From Bacteroidia bacterium (lineage in GTDB: Bacteria; Bacteroidota; Bacteroidia; 2-12-FULL-35-15), in the NCBI GenBank assembly GCA_016786925.1, contig JAEUTU010000052.1, forward strand, positions 1 to 64,000: 64,000 nucleotides of DNA, given 5' to 3'. Below, one piece after another: positions 56,515 to 64,000 of the stretch. Made by a program: the position numbers and the translations under genes. How positions within the stretch are numbered: position 1 is the first letter of the stretch; the number at the start of each line of letters is the position of its first letter. The notes beneath the pieces are model-generated. The model did no database searches and was not told the DNA's origin. It worked only from the letters and a program-made list of their open reading frames with translations.

Positions 56515-57129
56515 TTATTTTAAAGGAGCTTTTTTCTTAATATATCCGGCTAACATTTTACCAGCTTTTGCATAAGATTCTTGCAAACGGGAACCTGCAT
56601 CAAAATCGTATCCCATAGCTTGGCTACCTACAACATTTTTAACAACTGTCTTAGATAAGATCTTATCAGGATTAGCAGTCTCAACAATGATAAATGCAAA
56701 TGATACATAAGCAGGCACTTTAGAAACGCCTACGTTGTAACCAGGATACAATGTCAATGTTTTAACGATCAATTTATATTTTGCATCTTTATTTGACTGG
56801 CTGATATCCATTTTGCCTTTCATTGTTTTGTTGAATAATTCCTCAAATTTAGGCTCGTAACGCTCAGTCTGATTTTTTTTCCAACCTTCTACAAATTTAT
56901 CTCCTTTACCAGCTTCTTTCTTATTCAAGTCTGTTCTTTTCTTTTCCAAATACTCTGATTCAGAACCTTCTTTACCCATATCCAAGTCGCTGAAATCATA
57001 TTCTACCAACATTTTAGTTTGTCCAACCAACATGGTAAGGTCACCAACTTCTTGAACCATTTTTTGAGCCTTTGCAGTCATTGCTGTAACAGCAATAAAA
57101 CCTGCGATCAATAACATTTTTGCTTTCAT
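56515..57129 (-). CDS. Small exported protein of unknown function
   Basis: From ATG 57129 the 204-residue protein has a signal peptide (KAKMLLIAGFIAVTAMTAKAQ). The mature part includes LTMLVGQTKMLVEYDFSDLD, a charged helical segment (LEKKRTDLNKKEAGKGD), and YKLIVKTLTLYPGYNVGVSK followed by YVSFAFIIVETANPDKIL. The last part could be a lipoprotein-like beta domain of the kind found in proteins that measure or bind other factors, but no family is certain. It has its own -7 box and terminator, so it is transcribed alone. Confidence 0.8.
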   Translation of the reverse strand: MKAKMLLIAGFIAVTAMTAKAQKMVQEVGDLTMLVGQTKMLVEYDFSDLDMGKEGSESEYLEKKRTDLNKKEAGKGDKFVEGWKKNQTERYEPKFEELFNKTMKGKMDISQSNKDAKYKLIVKTLTLYPGYNVGVSKVPAYVSFAFIIVETANPDKILSKTVVKNVVGSQAMGYDFDAGSRLQESYAKAGKMLAGYIKKKAPLK

Positions 57130-57156
57130 ATTATTTAGTTTTAGTTTGTTCTTGTA

Positions 57157-57164
57157 CAAATATA
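57157..57164 (-). promoter_or_regulatory. -7 promoter element of the 56515-57129 gene
   Basis: TATATTTG on the minus strand matches TAnnTTTG and lies 27 bases upstream of the ATG at 57129. It covers an earlier in-frame ATG at 57159, so that ATG is unlikely to be used. A TTG stands 14 bases upstream, closer than the usual spacing. Confidence 0.48.
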
Positions 57165-57192
57165 AAATAATTCCTTTCCAATAAAAATGATT

Positions 57193-57221
57193 GGTAAGAT
57201 CATTTTCTCAATAATCTTACC
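57193..57221 (-). terminator. Hairpin terminator at the end of the ligase gene
   Basis: GGTAAGAT and ATCTTACC form an 8-bp stem whose right arm overlaps the stop codon region of the ligase gene (stop at 57217). On the minus strand it is followed by AATCATTTTTAT. The loop is 13 bases long and the T-run short, so efficiency may be moderate. Confidence 0.58.
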
Positions 57222-58503
57222 TTTTATCAAAAAACACGATCGGTTTACGGCTCAACTCAGGAAACTGTAGCTTATTGATCACATCAACCTCCTCAAACTT
57301 TACCTGTGGAGCCACGCGCAGTTTCGCTCTAAAATGGTCTTTAATATCTTTTTCAAAATTCTCAGGAATAGTATCACATCCCACTCTGATCAGGATCTCA
57401 TCGGTGCCTATATCATTGGTAAATACTTCTACTACATAGTTCTTTACGCCTTCAATATTATTCAATATATCGTACAATGCAGGTGGATAAAGGGTTGTTC
57501 CTTTGTATTTGATCATTTGCTTTCTTCTTCCAACAATAGGTCCTAAACGGATCGTCTTTCTACCGCAAGCACATGGTTCTGAGTAATGATGGCACAGATC
57601 GCCTGTTTTAAAACGCAACAAGGGCATTCCTTCCACACCCAGTGTAGTAATGGTTACCTCGCCAGCTTCCCCTTCTTTCACCGGTTGATCATTGTCATCT
57701 AAAAACTCCACGATCACTAATTCCGGATGATGATGTCCACCTTTTCCTTCGGAACATTCCGTGAAAGCTGCACTCATTTCGGTGCTGGCATAAGTTGAAT
57801 ACAATTTAATATTCCATTTATCTTGTATACGCTGTCCCAAAGTAGTTAACGAAAAATCCTGATTACGTAAAGATTCTCCTATGCAAATTGCTTTTGAAAT
57901 GGATGTGTTCTTATAATCAATTCCATTGGCTTCAGCATATTCGATCAGCTTCAATAAAAATGAAGGTACCGTCACAAATGCGGTCGGATTGATACGCTTG
58001 ATCGTGTCCCATTGCAATTCAGGAATACCGCCTCCTACACGCACCACGCCAGCGCCTAATTTTCTGATCCCTAAAAAATAAGCCAAACCAGCCATAAAAC
58101 GTTTGTCGAGTGTGGTCATTAATTGAAACACATCATCCTTTGTAGAATCGGCACATTCAAAGGAGATACACTCATTGTACGCCAAACGATCCAGATCTTT
58201 ATCGGTCATTGGAAACAACACAGGATCGCCTAATGTACCTGAAGTGGTAATATAATCAATGATCTTGCTCGGAGCTACACAAATAAAATCTTGATTCCTG
58301 TTCTGAATATCATCTTTCGTTGTTACAGGGATCTTTTGAAGATCTTCTATCGTTTTAATAGAAGTAATGTCTATATTATTCTTTTGAAACAAGTCCGAAT
58401 AAAACCTGGAACGCTCGGAAATATATTGTAACATCTCAGGCAATCGTTCTTCCTGATATTTTTTCTGTTCATTTAAAGAACTTGTTTCTATGCCGGGTAT
58501 CAT
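57217..58503 (-). CDS. Phenylacetate-CoA ligase (PaaK)-like adenylate-forming enzyme
   Basis: From ATG 58503 the protein has 428 residues; the frame continues upstream but overlaps acpS. ANL superfamily motifs are visible: DYITTSGTLGDPVLFPMTDK (P-loop-like), LYSTYASTEMSAAFTECSEG, GMPLLRFKTGDLC with the ribose-binding Asp, and IVGRRKQMIKYKGTTLYPPA. A CACGRKTIRLG segment resembles the zinc knuckle of PaaK. It would activate an aromatic or other carboxylic acid as acyl-AMP and then as thioester. The acpS gene directly upstream makes loading onto an acyl carrier protein possible. Confidence 0.87.
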   Translation of the reverse strand: MIPGIETSSLNEQKKYQEERLPEMLQYISERSRFYSDLFQKNNIDITSIKTIEDLQKIPVTTKDDIQNRNQDFICVAPSKIIDYITTSGTLGDPVLFPMTDKDLDRLAYNECISFECADSTKDDVFQLMTTLDKRFMAGLAYFLGIRKLGAGVVRVGGGIPELQWDTIKRINPTAFVTVPSFLLKLIEYAEANGIDYKNTSISKAICIGESLRNQDFSLTTLGQRIQDKWNIKLYSTYASTEMSAAFTECSEGKGGHHHPELVIVEFLDDNDQPVKEGEAGEVTITTLGVEGMPLLRFKTGDLCHHYSEPCACGRKTIRLGPIVGRRKQMIKYKGTTLYPPALYDILNNIEGVKNYVVEVFTNDIGTDEILIRVGCDTIPENFEKDIKDHFRAKLRVAPQVKFEEVDVINKLQFPELSRKPIVFFDKR

Positions 58504-58534
58504 AATTCGAAAGCAGATTTTATACTTTTTATTC

Positions 58535-58906
58535 TTAATCTTCCAAAACAACTGTTGCCATGGCCACATCTTTAATATGCGACAATGACACGTGAATGAT
58601 CCGGATATGTTTATCTTTTAACATTTCAGCTGTTTGTCCTAATACATTTATCGTTGGTTTGCCAAGTTCATCATTCTCCACTTCCACCTCATTGAATGCC
58701 ATTCCACCTCTCCAGCCGGTTCCCAATGCTTTAAAAAAAGCTTCTTTTGCTGCAAAGCGGGCAGCAAAACTTTCCGCCTTATTTGCTTTTGTTTCGCAAT
58801 AGGAAATTTCCTTTGCCGAAAACACTTTCTCCTTAAAGCTATTGTTCTCAATGCTTTTGGCAATACGTGGCACTTCTGCTATGTCGGTTCCTATTCCGAT
58901 TATCAT
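58535..58906 (-). CDS. acpS: Holo-[acyl-carrier-protein] synthase
   Basis: The 123-residue protein is full length. MIIGIGTDIAEVPRI holds the Mg-binding D8. SFAARFAAKEAFFKALGTGW holds E55, and IHVSLSHIKDVAMATVV is the C-terminal signature. It transfers 4'-phosphopantetheine from CoA to acyl carrier proteins. It lies between the C45 hydrolase gene (gap five bases) and the ligase gene (gap 31 bases) on the same strand. It may be the housekeeping copy, since no other is visible. Confidence 0.96.
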   Translation of the reverse strand: MIIGIGTDIAEVPRIAKSIENNSFKEKVFSAKEISYCETKANKAESFAARFAAKEAFFKALGTGWRGGMAFNEVEVENDELGKPTINVLGQTAEMLKDKHIRIIHVSLSHIKDVAMATVVLED

Positions 58907-58911
58907 TTAAA

Positions 58912-60633
58912 TTAAAATTGAAAATGAACAAACTCTAACGGGATATTGTCTACTTCAAACTGAATCATATCCCTGTCTTGTTGTGTAGTTATTTCTTTTG
59001 TTAAGGCCTTTCTAAAGTATTGCCATGCATTGTAATTATCGCCTTGCAATTTATAATAATTACCTAAATAAACATAGGTCTCAAAATATTCAGGATTGCA
59101 ATTTATAAATTTTTGAATTAGGGCATCCTCTATCGGATATTTTAACTCATGCTTTTGAATAAAACGAAAAAGGTTTCTCATCTTTTTGTAGGCATCGAAC
59201 TTCTTGAAATCAGTAGAATTCACAAATGAATCGGCAGGAATATTTAATTCTTTTTCATACAGCTCCTTTTTCTCCTTCAAGCCAGGTGCTTCTGCAAACA
59301 CTTTATTCAGATCATAACAAACAAATTGTCCCAACTGAAAGGGATTCGTAGAGATCCAGATCTGTAATTTTTCGGGCTTAAAAACAACTGCATGATGCGC
59401 AATCAACTGATTCAAACTTTTTTCATTCCCCATTCCAATGTTCTTATCATTCAACCCGCCTCTGTTGCGCATCATGGCAACAGCCTCCGGAACGCTGATC
59501 TGTGGTTCTTTGCCGATCAATTCCTCTAATCGCTTTAACCTGTAATTAGAAGATGACTTTTCTATATTTTCGATATTAACCGGATCATTCGCGAATGCTT
59601 TTCCCTGATAATGATTCGCACAGATCAAATATTCAGGCTGAGGAGCAGTAAACAACTCTGTTTTAGAAGGCGTTTTTTCGATCGTTGCACTCCGTTTATC
59701 TTCTTTGGAACCGATGAGTATCGACTCAGAAACAAAGGTTTTCCGTTTTTGTGCGATCGCAAATGCTTCGTCAATATTTTTTGCATATTGCAGAATCTCC
59801 CTTGCCAACAAGGAGATTGGAGTGGCGGCCCCCGTAGGAATTTCCGATTTGGAAGCATTGATCGTTACCGTCAATCCTTTTTCATTCATCCCGGAAACGG
59901 TTCCTATCATCCCTGCCCAACTCACCATGATCAATTTGTATCCATTTTTAGGAGCAACGAAATTGATGAGCTTATCTTCCGCAAATTTATCTCCAACATA
60001 AAAATCAAAGTTACGGGCGATCAACAATGTGCTATCATCCGTTTTAGTGCCCCATGCACCAAAGGCAGTACATCCTACGGTCATATTCTTATCCTGCAAT
60101 GCATGTCCGATATCGTGTGCTGCATGATAATTCAGCATACGGTAATATTTGGGGGCTACGAAATCAAATTGATCGGATGCAAAAAGTGATTCACCATATA
60201 TCTCCTCTTTGTACTCGTCTGTTATGTGCTTATCCAGATCTCGATTGAAAAATGCAATGAAAAACTTCAAATAATTCAACATAGCGCGTGAAGGGATCAT
60301 CACCTGTATCTGTTCAAGAAATGCGATTTCTTGTTTCTCGGCTAACTCTTTGTTCAGCTTCCCTTCTATCACTCCCCGTTCAAAACCATCGCCTTCAATA
60401 TATATTTCCCACAATCCAGTATCACTCTTTTTGATCCAATTATTATTGATCGTATAAAAATCAGCTCCCACTTTTTTACGTTCCAATTGCAGAGATGAGC
60501 GGTCTTTGATCTCCGGAATACTAACCGTTACCGTAATGATAAAAGCAACAAAACCTATGGAGAGTAGATCAATGAATGTAAAAAATGAGAAAAATAAGCC
60601 TCTAAATAATGAGGTCAAAAAGCGTTTAAACAT
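58912..60633 (-). CDS. C45-family autoproteolytic acyltransferase/hydrolase with C-terminal TPR
   Basis: From ATG 60633 the protein has 573 residues. An N-terminal membrane helix (IDLLSIGFVAFIITVTVSIP) is followed by the Ntn-hydrolase domain. Its nucleophile is probably the Cys near residue 188 in MTVGCTAFGAWGTKTDD, followed by LLIARNFDF and the GMIGTVSGMNEKGLTVTINA segment typical of C45/acyl-CoA:6-APA acyltransferase-like proteins. A helical TPR-like tail ends at residue 573 (NYYKLQGDNYNAWQYFRKAL). It may cleave or form an amide bond in the periplasm. A TTG three codons upstream overlaps the -7 box and is rejected. Confidence 0.85.
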   Translation of the reverse strand: MFKRFLTSLFRGLFFSFFTFIDLLSIGFVAFIITVTVSIPEIKDRSSLQLERKKVGADFYTINNNWIKKSDTGLWEIYIEGDGFERGVIEGKLNKELAEKQEIAFLEQIQVMIPSRAMLNYLKFFIAFFNRDLDKHITDEYKEEIYGESLFASDQFDFVAPKYYRMLNYHAAHDIGHALQDKNMTVGCTAFGAWGTKTDDSTLLIARNFDFYVGDKFAEDKLINFVAPKNGYKLIMVSWAGMIGTVSGMNEKGLTVTINASKSEIPTGAATPISLLAREILQYAKNIDEAFAIAQKRKTFVSESILIGSKEDKRSATIEKTPSKTELFTAPQPEYLICANHYQGKAFANDPVNIENIEKSSSNYRLKRLEELIGKEPQISVPEAVAMMRNRGGLNDKNIGMGNEKSLNQLIAHHAVVFKPEKLQIWISTNPFQLGQFVCYDLNKVFAEAPGLKEKKELYEKELNIPADSFVNSTDFKKFDAYKKMRNLFRFIQKHELKYPIEDALIQKFINCNPEYFETYVYLGNYYKLQGDNYNAWQYFRKALTKEITTQQDRDMIQFEVDNIPLEFVHFQF

Positions 60634-60638
60634 GATAG

Positions 60639-60646
60639 ACAAAGAT
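60639..60646 (-). promoter_or_regulatory. -7 promoter element of the C45-acpS-ligase operon
   Basis: TATCTTTG on the minus strand matches TAnnTTTG and ends five bases before the ATG at 60633, implying a leaderless or nearly leaderless mRNA if used. No TTG at -33. Confidence 0.38.
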
Positions 60647-60746
60647 AATAAATATAAAATTTCGGATGGAGAATTTATTTTTCTGAATTAGCCCTTATAA
60701 TGAACAAAAAATAGTACTTTTAGTTCACTTTTTTAAAGACAAAATA

Positions 60747-61889
60747 ATGGCGGAAAAATACGATTTTGAAGACATAAGACCCTTTTATGATCATGAAGCA
60801 AATGATGCTTTAACGAGAATGAGCAAAGACCCTCTTTTCGACAAATTGATCAATTACTTTTGGCCGGGAATGAATGCAGAACAAGTTCAGGAAAAGGTGA
60901 ACAGCGTTCAAAACGTTCATGATTTCCAGGAACATTTTATGGATGGCGCTATCCGCACCATTGTAAAAAGAAGCTCTACCGGTCTTACCAATAGCGGATT
61001 TGAGAATCTAGAACCCAACTCCAGATATTTATTCATTGCCAATCACAGGGATATTCTACTCGACTCGGCCATATTACAGATCCTTCTGTTTGAACACGGA
61101 CACGACACCTCTGAGATCACTTTTGGCGACAATCTGATGGAACAAGGGTTCATTACTGATTTTGGACGACTCAACAGGATGTTCACCGTAAAAAGAGAAG
61201 GTACAGCCAGAGAATTATACGACATCTCTAAAAAACTTTCCGCTTATATCCGTCACACTATACTTGAAAAAAAAGTCTCCGTATGGATCGCGCAACGTAA
61301 CGGAAGAACAAAAGATGGCTTTGATCAAACTCAAACAGGTTTGTTAAAAATGATCAATATTAGTGGTAATGGAAACTTTGTAGAAAGCTTTAAAGAAGTG
61401 AAGATCGTTCCATTAACCATCTCTTATGAATACGAACCCTGTGATGCACTAAAAGTGCAGGAATTGTACCTATCCTCCTTACACACCAAATATGTGAAAG
61501 CTCCTGGAGAAGACCTCAACAGCATCATCACGGGGATCGTTCAACCAAAAGGCAGGATACACATGGCTGTGGGTAAACCGATCATTGAAGAGTTAGAAGA
61601 GATCAATAAAAGTGAGAATGAGAATGACAAGATCAAACAGTTGGCGAACCTGATCGACAAGCAGATCTATTCCGATTTTAAACTTTGGCCGGTGAACTAT
61701 ATTGCCTACGACTTATTAGCGAATGGGAATAAATACGAAAAACAATATTCTACTGAAGAAAAAGAAAACTTTATTCAGTATATCGAAAAGAACATCGAAA
61801 AATTAAAAGGAGAAAAAGAAGCGCTTTATAATCTTTTTATAAAAATGTATGCTGCACCTGTTCTAAACAAAGAATCAATTACAAAATAA
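60747..61889 (+). CDS. PlsC-like glycerolipid acyltransferase
   Basis: The 380-residue soluble protein has the acyltransferase core RYLFIANHRDILLDSAIL with H100 and D106. Here the His-Asp spacing is x5, one more than the usual H-x4-D. Then come FGRLNRMFTVKREG and VSVWIAQRNGRTKDGFDQTQ (E/Q-GTR-like block) and VPLTISYEYEPCDALKVQEL. It probably esterifies a phospholipid precursor or a related lipid. The following gene is 20 bases away, so the two are likely one transcript. The different spacing, and the lack of membrane helices, leave the substrate open. Confidence 0.82.
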   Translation: MAEKYDFEDIRPFYDHEANDALTRMSKDPLFDKLINYFWPGMNAEQVQEKVNSVQNVHDFQEHFMDGAIRTIVKRSSTGLTNSGFENLEPNSRYLFIANHRDILLDSAILQILLFEHGHDTSEITFGDNLMEQGFITDFGRLNRMFTVKREGTARELYDISKKLSAYIRHTILEKKVSVWIAQRNGRTKDGFDQTQTGLLKMINISGNGNFVESFKEVKIVPLTISYEYEPCDALKVQELYLSSLHTKYVKAPGEDLNSIITGIVQPKGRIHMAVGKPIIEELEEINKSENENDKIKQLANLIDKQIYSDFKLWPVNYIAYDLLANGNKYEKQYSTEEKENFIQYIEKNIEKLKGEKEALYNLFIKMYAAPVLNKESITK

Positions 61890-61909
61890 AAATTACAACA
61901 ATCAAAGAA

Positions 61910-63391
61910 ATGCATAAGATCAGCACTGCCCAAATTGACCTGAATACGATCCAAACAATTTTACATTCCAATTCCAAAATTGAATTATCAGAGGAAGCAA
62001 AGAATAATATCCTGGCTTGCCGTAATTACCTCGACAAGAAAATGGCATCACAAAAAGAACCGATCTATGGGATCAATACCGGATTTGGTTCCTTATGTAA
62101 TGTTTCTATCTCTGACAATGATTTGGAACAATTGCAAAAAAATCTGGTAATGTCACATGCTTGTGGCACCGGAGATGAAGTTCCTCAAGAGATCGTTAAA
62201 TTGATGCTACTGCTGAAAGTTCAAGCATTGTCCTATGGAAAATCTGCAGTTCAGCTACAAACAGTAGAGCGATTAGCCTTTTTCTTTAATAACAATATCT
62301 TGCCGGTTGTATATCAACAAGGTTCATTAGGTGCTTCGGGCGATCTTTCGCCATTGGCACATATGTGCTTACCATTGCTGGGATTAGGCGAAGTGTACTT
62401 TGAAGGCAAAAAGCAAAAGAGTGAAGATGTTCTAAAGAAATTCGAATTAACTCCTATCCAATTAAAATCAAAAGAAGGATTAGCATTATTAAACGGAACA
62501 CAATTCATGATCGCTTATGGTGTGTGGTGCTTGCTACAAACAAAAAAGATCAGCGCTGCTGCTGATGTTATCGGAACGATCTCGCTGGAAGCGTTTGACG
62601 GTCGGATCGACCCTTTCAAACCACATATCCACACGATCAGACCACATAAAGGTCAACTAAAAACGGCTGAAACGATACGCAAATTATTAGAAGGCAGTGA
62701 ATTGATCCAACGAAAAAAAGAACATGTTCAGGATCCTTATTCATTCCGCTGTATGCCACAAGTACATGGCGCATCAAAGGATACTTTTGAATATGTGGAA
62801 AGTGTATTTCTTACGGAGATCAATTCAGTGACCGATAACCCAACTGTATTTCCGGAAGAAGATGAGATCATTTCAGGAGGAAATTTTCATGGCCAGCCAT
62901 TAGCATTGGCATTGGATTTTTTAGCGATCGCATTAGCTGAATTAGGAAATATTTCAGAAAGAAGAACCTATCAATTGATATCGGGCTTACGGGGATTACC
63001 ACCTTTTTTAGTAGCAACACCCGGCCTTAACTCCGGATTCATGATCCCTCAATATACAGCAGCAAGTATTGTTAGTCAGAACAAACAATTGTGTACTCCG
63101 GCATCGGCCGACTCGATCGTTAGTTCAAACGGTCAGGAAGATCACGTTTCAATGGGAGCCAATGCTGCCACCAAATGCTACAAAATAGTTGAAAATGTAC
63201 AACGTATATTAGCGATCGAGTTATTCAATGCATCACAAGCCATCGAATTTAGAAGACCTGCTAAATCGTCTCCACAACTGGAGAATCACATTGCTGATTT
63301 TAGAGTAGCTGTACCATTTATCGAACAGGATAAGATCATGTTTACCGAGATCGAAAAAAGTGTACAATTTCTGAAGCACCATACATTTTAA
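61910..63391 (+). CDS. hutH: Histidine ammonia-lyase family aromatic amino acid lyase
   Basis: The 493-residue protein has the MIO-forming A142SG144 in GSLGASGDLSPLAH, the catalytic YGINTGFG (from Y53), LLNGTQFMIAYGVW, YSFRCMPQVHGASKD, and GGNFHGQPLALALDF. These segments match canonical HutH. The selectivity pair is S82-H83 (MSHACGTGDE), usual for histidine, although at least one flavobacterial tyrosine lyase has Ser-His there too. It would deaminate L-histidine to urocanate. No other hut gene (hutU, hutI, hutG) is in the window; a PlsC-like gene precedes it. Confidence 0.88.
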   Translation: MHKISTAQIDLNTIQTILHSNSKIELSEEAKNNILACRNYLDKKMASQKEPIYGINTGFGSLCNVSISDNDLEQLQKNLVMSHACGTGDEVPQEIVKLMLLLKVQALSYGKSAVQLQTVERLAFFFNNNILPVVYQQGSLGASGDLSPLAHMCLPLLGLGEVYFEGKKQKSEDVLKKFELTPIQLKSKEGLALLNGTQFMIAYGVWCLLQTKKISAAADVIGTISLEAFDGRIDPFKPHIHTIRPHKGQLKTAETIRKLLEGSELIQRKKEHVQDPYSFRCMPQVHGASKDTFEYVESVFLTEINSVTDNPTVFPEEDEIISGGNFHGQPLALALDFLAIALAELGNISERRTYQLISGLRGLPPFLVATPGLNSGFMIPQYTAASIVSQNKQLCTPASADSIVSSNGQEDHVSMGANAATKCYKIVENVQRILAIELFNASQAIEFRRPAKSSPQLENHIADFRVAVPFIEQDKIMFTEIEKSVQFLKHHTF

Positions 63392-63394
63392 TAC

Positions 63395-63988
63395 ATGAGA
63401 AAAAGTCTTTTTTTTACTTTTTTCATTTTCAGCAACTACTTGTTCGCATGTATTTGTGAGCCACTTCCTCCTTTGTCCAAGGAATCATTCAAACAGTATG
63501 ATGTTATTTTCTATGGAAAAGTAGATTCTATTTCTTATAGTAAATCAAAAGAAAACATTGTACACTTTAGCGTTATAGAACTCTATCAAGGAAATAGCGA
63601 AGAACAAATTCAACTCATTTACGATGGATCGAGCTCATGCATGATGAACTTCATCAACAATGAAGAGTGGATCATTTATGCGACTTATTCTAATTTCGAC
63701 AAGCTAAATGTTCATCTGTGCAGCCATTCGAGAAAAAAAATCAGCGATACGACAAAAGATCCATATACAGCATCATCGGGTAAATCTTTTGACGATGAAC
63801 TAACGTTACTAAGAACGCAATTGCAAGTGCAACAATTGATCAAAAGAAATGAATTGATCAAAACACAATCAGAGTTTAAACCACATAACGAGCAGCCCAG
63901 CAATATCAATAAAGTTATATTACTGACCATTTCACTTTTAGTAATGGTAGCCGTTTATTTTATTTCCAAATTTTTTAAGAAAAAATGA
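63395..63988 (+). CDS. Exported netrin-like (NTR/TIMP-type) protein with C-terminal membrane anchor
   Basis: The 197-residue protein has a signal peptide (SLFFTFFIFSNYLFA) ending at the mature start CICEPLPP. This Cys-x-Cys start with DVIFYGKVDSISYSK and IVHFSVIELYQGN is typical of bacterial netrin-like (TIMP fold) domains; further cysteines are near SSSCMMNF and HLCSHS. A membrane helix (VILLTISLLVMVAVYFISKF) ends in KKK. The start follows the ammonia-lyase stop by three bases. A lipobox is not clear, although the Cys after the signal peptide could be lipid-modified. Function unknown. Confidence 0.8.
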   Translation: MRKSLFFTFFIFSNYLFACICEPLPPLSKESFKQYDVIFYGKVDSISYSKSKENIVHFSVIELYQGNSEEQIQLIYDGSSSCMMNFINNEEWIIYATYSNFDKLNVHLCSHSRKKISDTTKDPYTASSGKSFDDELTLLRTQLQVQQLIKRNELIKTQSEFKPHNEQPSNINKVILLTISLLVMVAVYFISKFFKKK

Positions 63989-64000
63989 CAAAATCCTACA
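63985..64000 (+). CDS. Possible start of the next gene (partial)
   Basis: An ATG at 63985-63987 overlaps the TGA of the preceding gene (ATGA) and reads MTKSY to the window edge. Four-base overlaps are frequent in operons, but five codons are not enough to show a gene. Confidence 0.25.

Noticed and set aside
58504-58569. A longer N-terminus for the PaaK-like ligase (ATG 58569)
   Set aside because: It would overlap acpS by 35 bases and adds an untypical Trp/Lys-rich stretch (MWPWQQLFWKIKNKK); ATG 58503 fits the family.
61910-63391. Calling the lyase a tyrosine ammonia-lyase from its neighbours
   Set aside because: The Ser-His selectivity pair and the overall segments match HutH; neighbour-based evidence for an aryl polyene pathway is incomplete.

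Overview
The window comes from a low-GC member of the phylum Bacteroidota. Three things support this. Six secreted proteins carry type IX secretion system (T9SS) C-terminal sorting domains. SecD and SecF are fused in one polypeptide. Many genes have the Bacteroidota promoter signature, TTG about 19-20 bases ahead of TAnnTTTG. I cannot name the genus. I see no tRNA, complete rRNA, insertion sequence, prophage or CRISPR array.

Left part (1-21.5 kb): the start of a PorP/SprF-like gene lies beside a 1589-residue repeat-rich adhesin with a type B T9SS domain, which is the usual cargo and partner pairing. An unknown helical protein, three type A T9SS cargo proteins, TatA, SecDF, a TPR-alaS operon and an M23 peptidase-MerR pair follow. 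Strong hairpin terminators separate convergent genes.

Middle (21.5-38.7 kb): three consecutive large TPR / PD40 propeller / OmpA-like proteins have the PorE-like architecture. The outer two have lost the canonical peptidoglycan-binding aspartate region. Next come a 2-oxoacid dehydrogenase E2 subunit, a fatty acid desaturase, a chimera of collagen-like, YadA-like and C1q-like segments paired with a small T9SS protein, an ELWxxDGT-repeat T9SS protein, and glyA. The region ends in about 370 bases of tandem and interspersed repeat debris.

Polysaccharide region (38.7-51.2 kb): a minus-strand run of twelve closely packed genes reads like a nucleotide-sugar factory. It holds a WlbC-type aminotransferase, UDP-glucose dehydrogenase, UDP-xylose synthase, WlbB, WlbA, a TviB/WbpO-type dehydrogenase, RfbB, a TviC/WbpP-type epimerase and a CpsB/YwqE PHP phosphatase, and ends with a fourth PD40-OmpA protein and a small membrane protein. 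The inferred products are UDP-GlcNAcA, its 2,3-diacetamido derivative, UDP-GalNAcA, UDP-GlcA, UDP-xylose and dTDP-4-keto-6-deoxyglucose. No glycosyltransferase, Wzx/Wzy or export gene is visible. The Kdo transferase waaA lies divergently beside it.

Right part (51.2-64 kb): an outer-membrane-like protein and waaA, a FucP-type sugar transporter, two unknown exported proteins, an operon of C45-family hydrolase, AcpS and phenylacetate-CoA-ligase-like protein, and a divergent pair of PlsC-like acyltransferase and histidine ammonia-lyase. A netrin-like (NTR/TIMP) protein closes the window.
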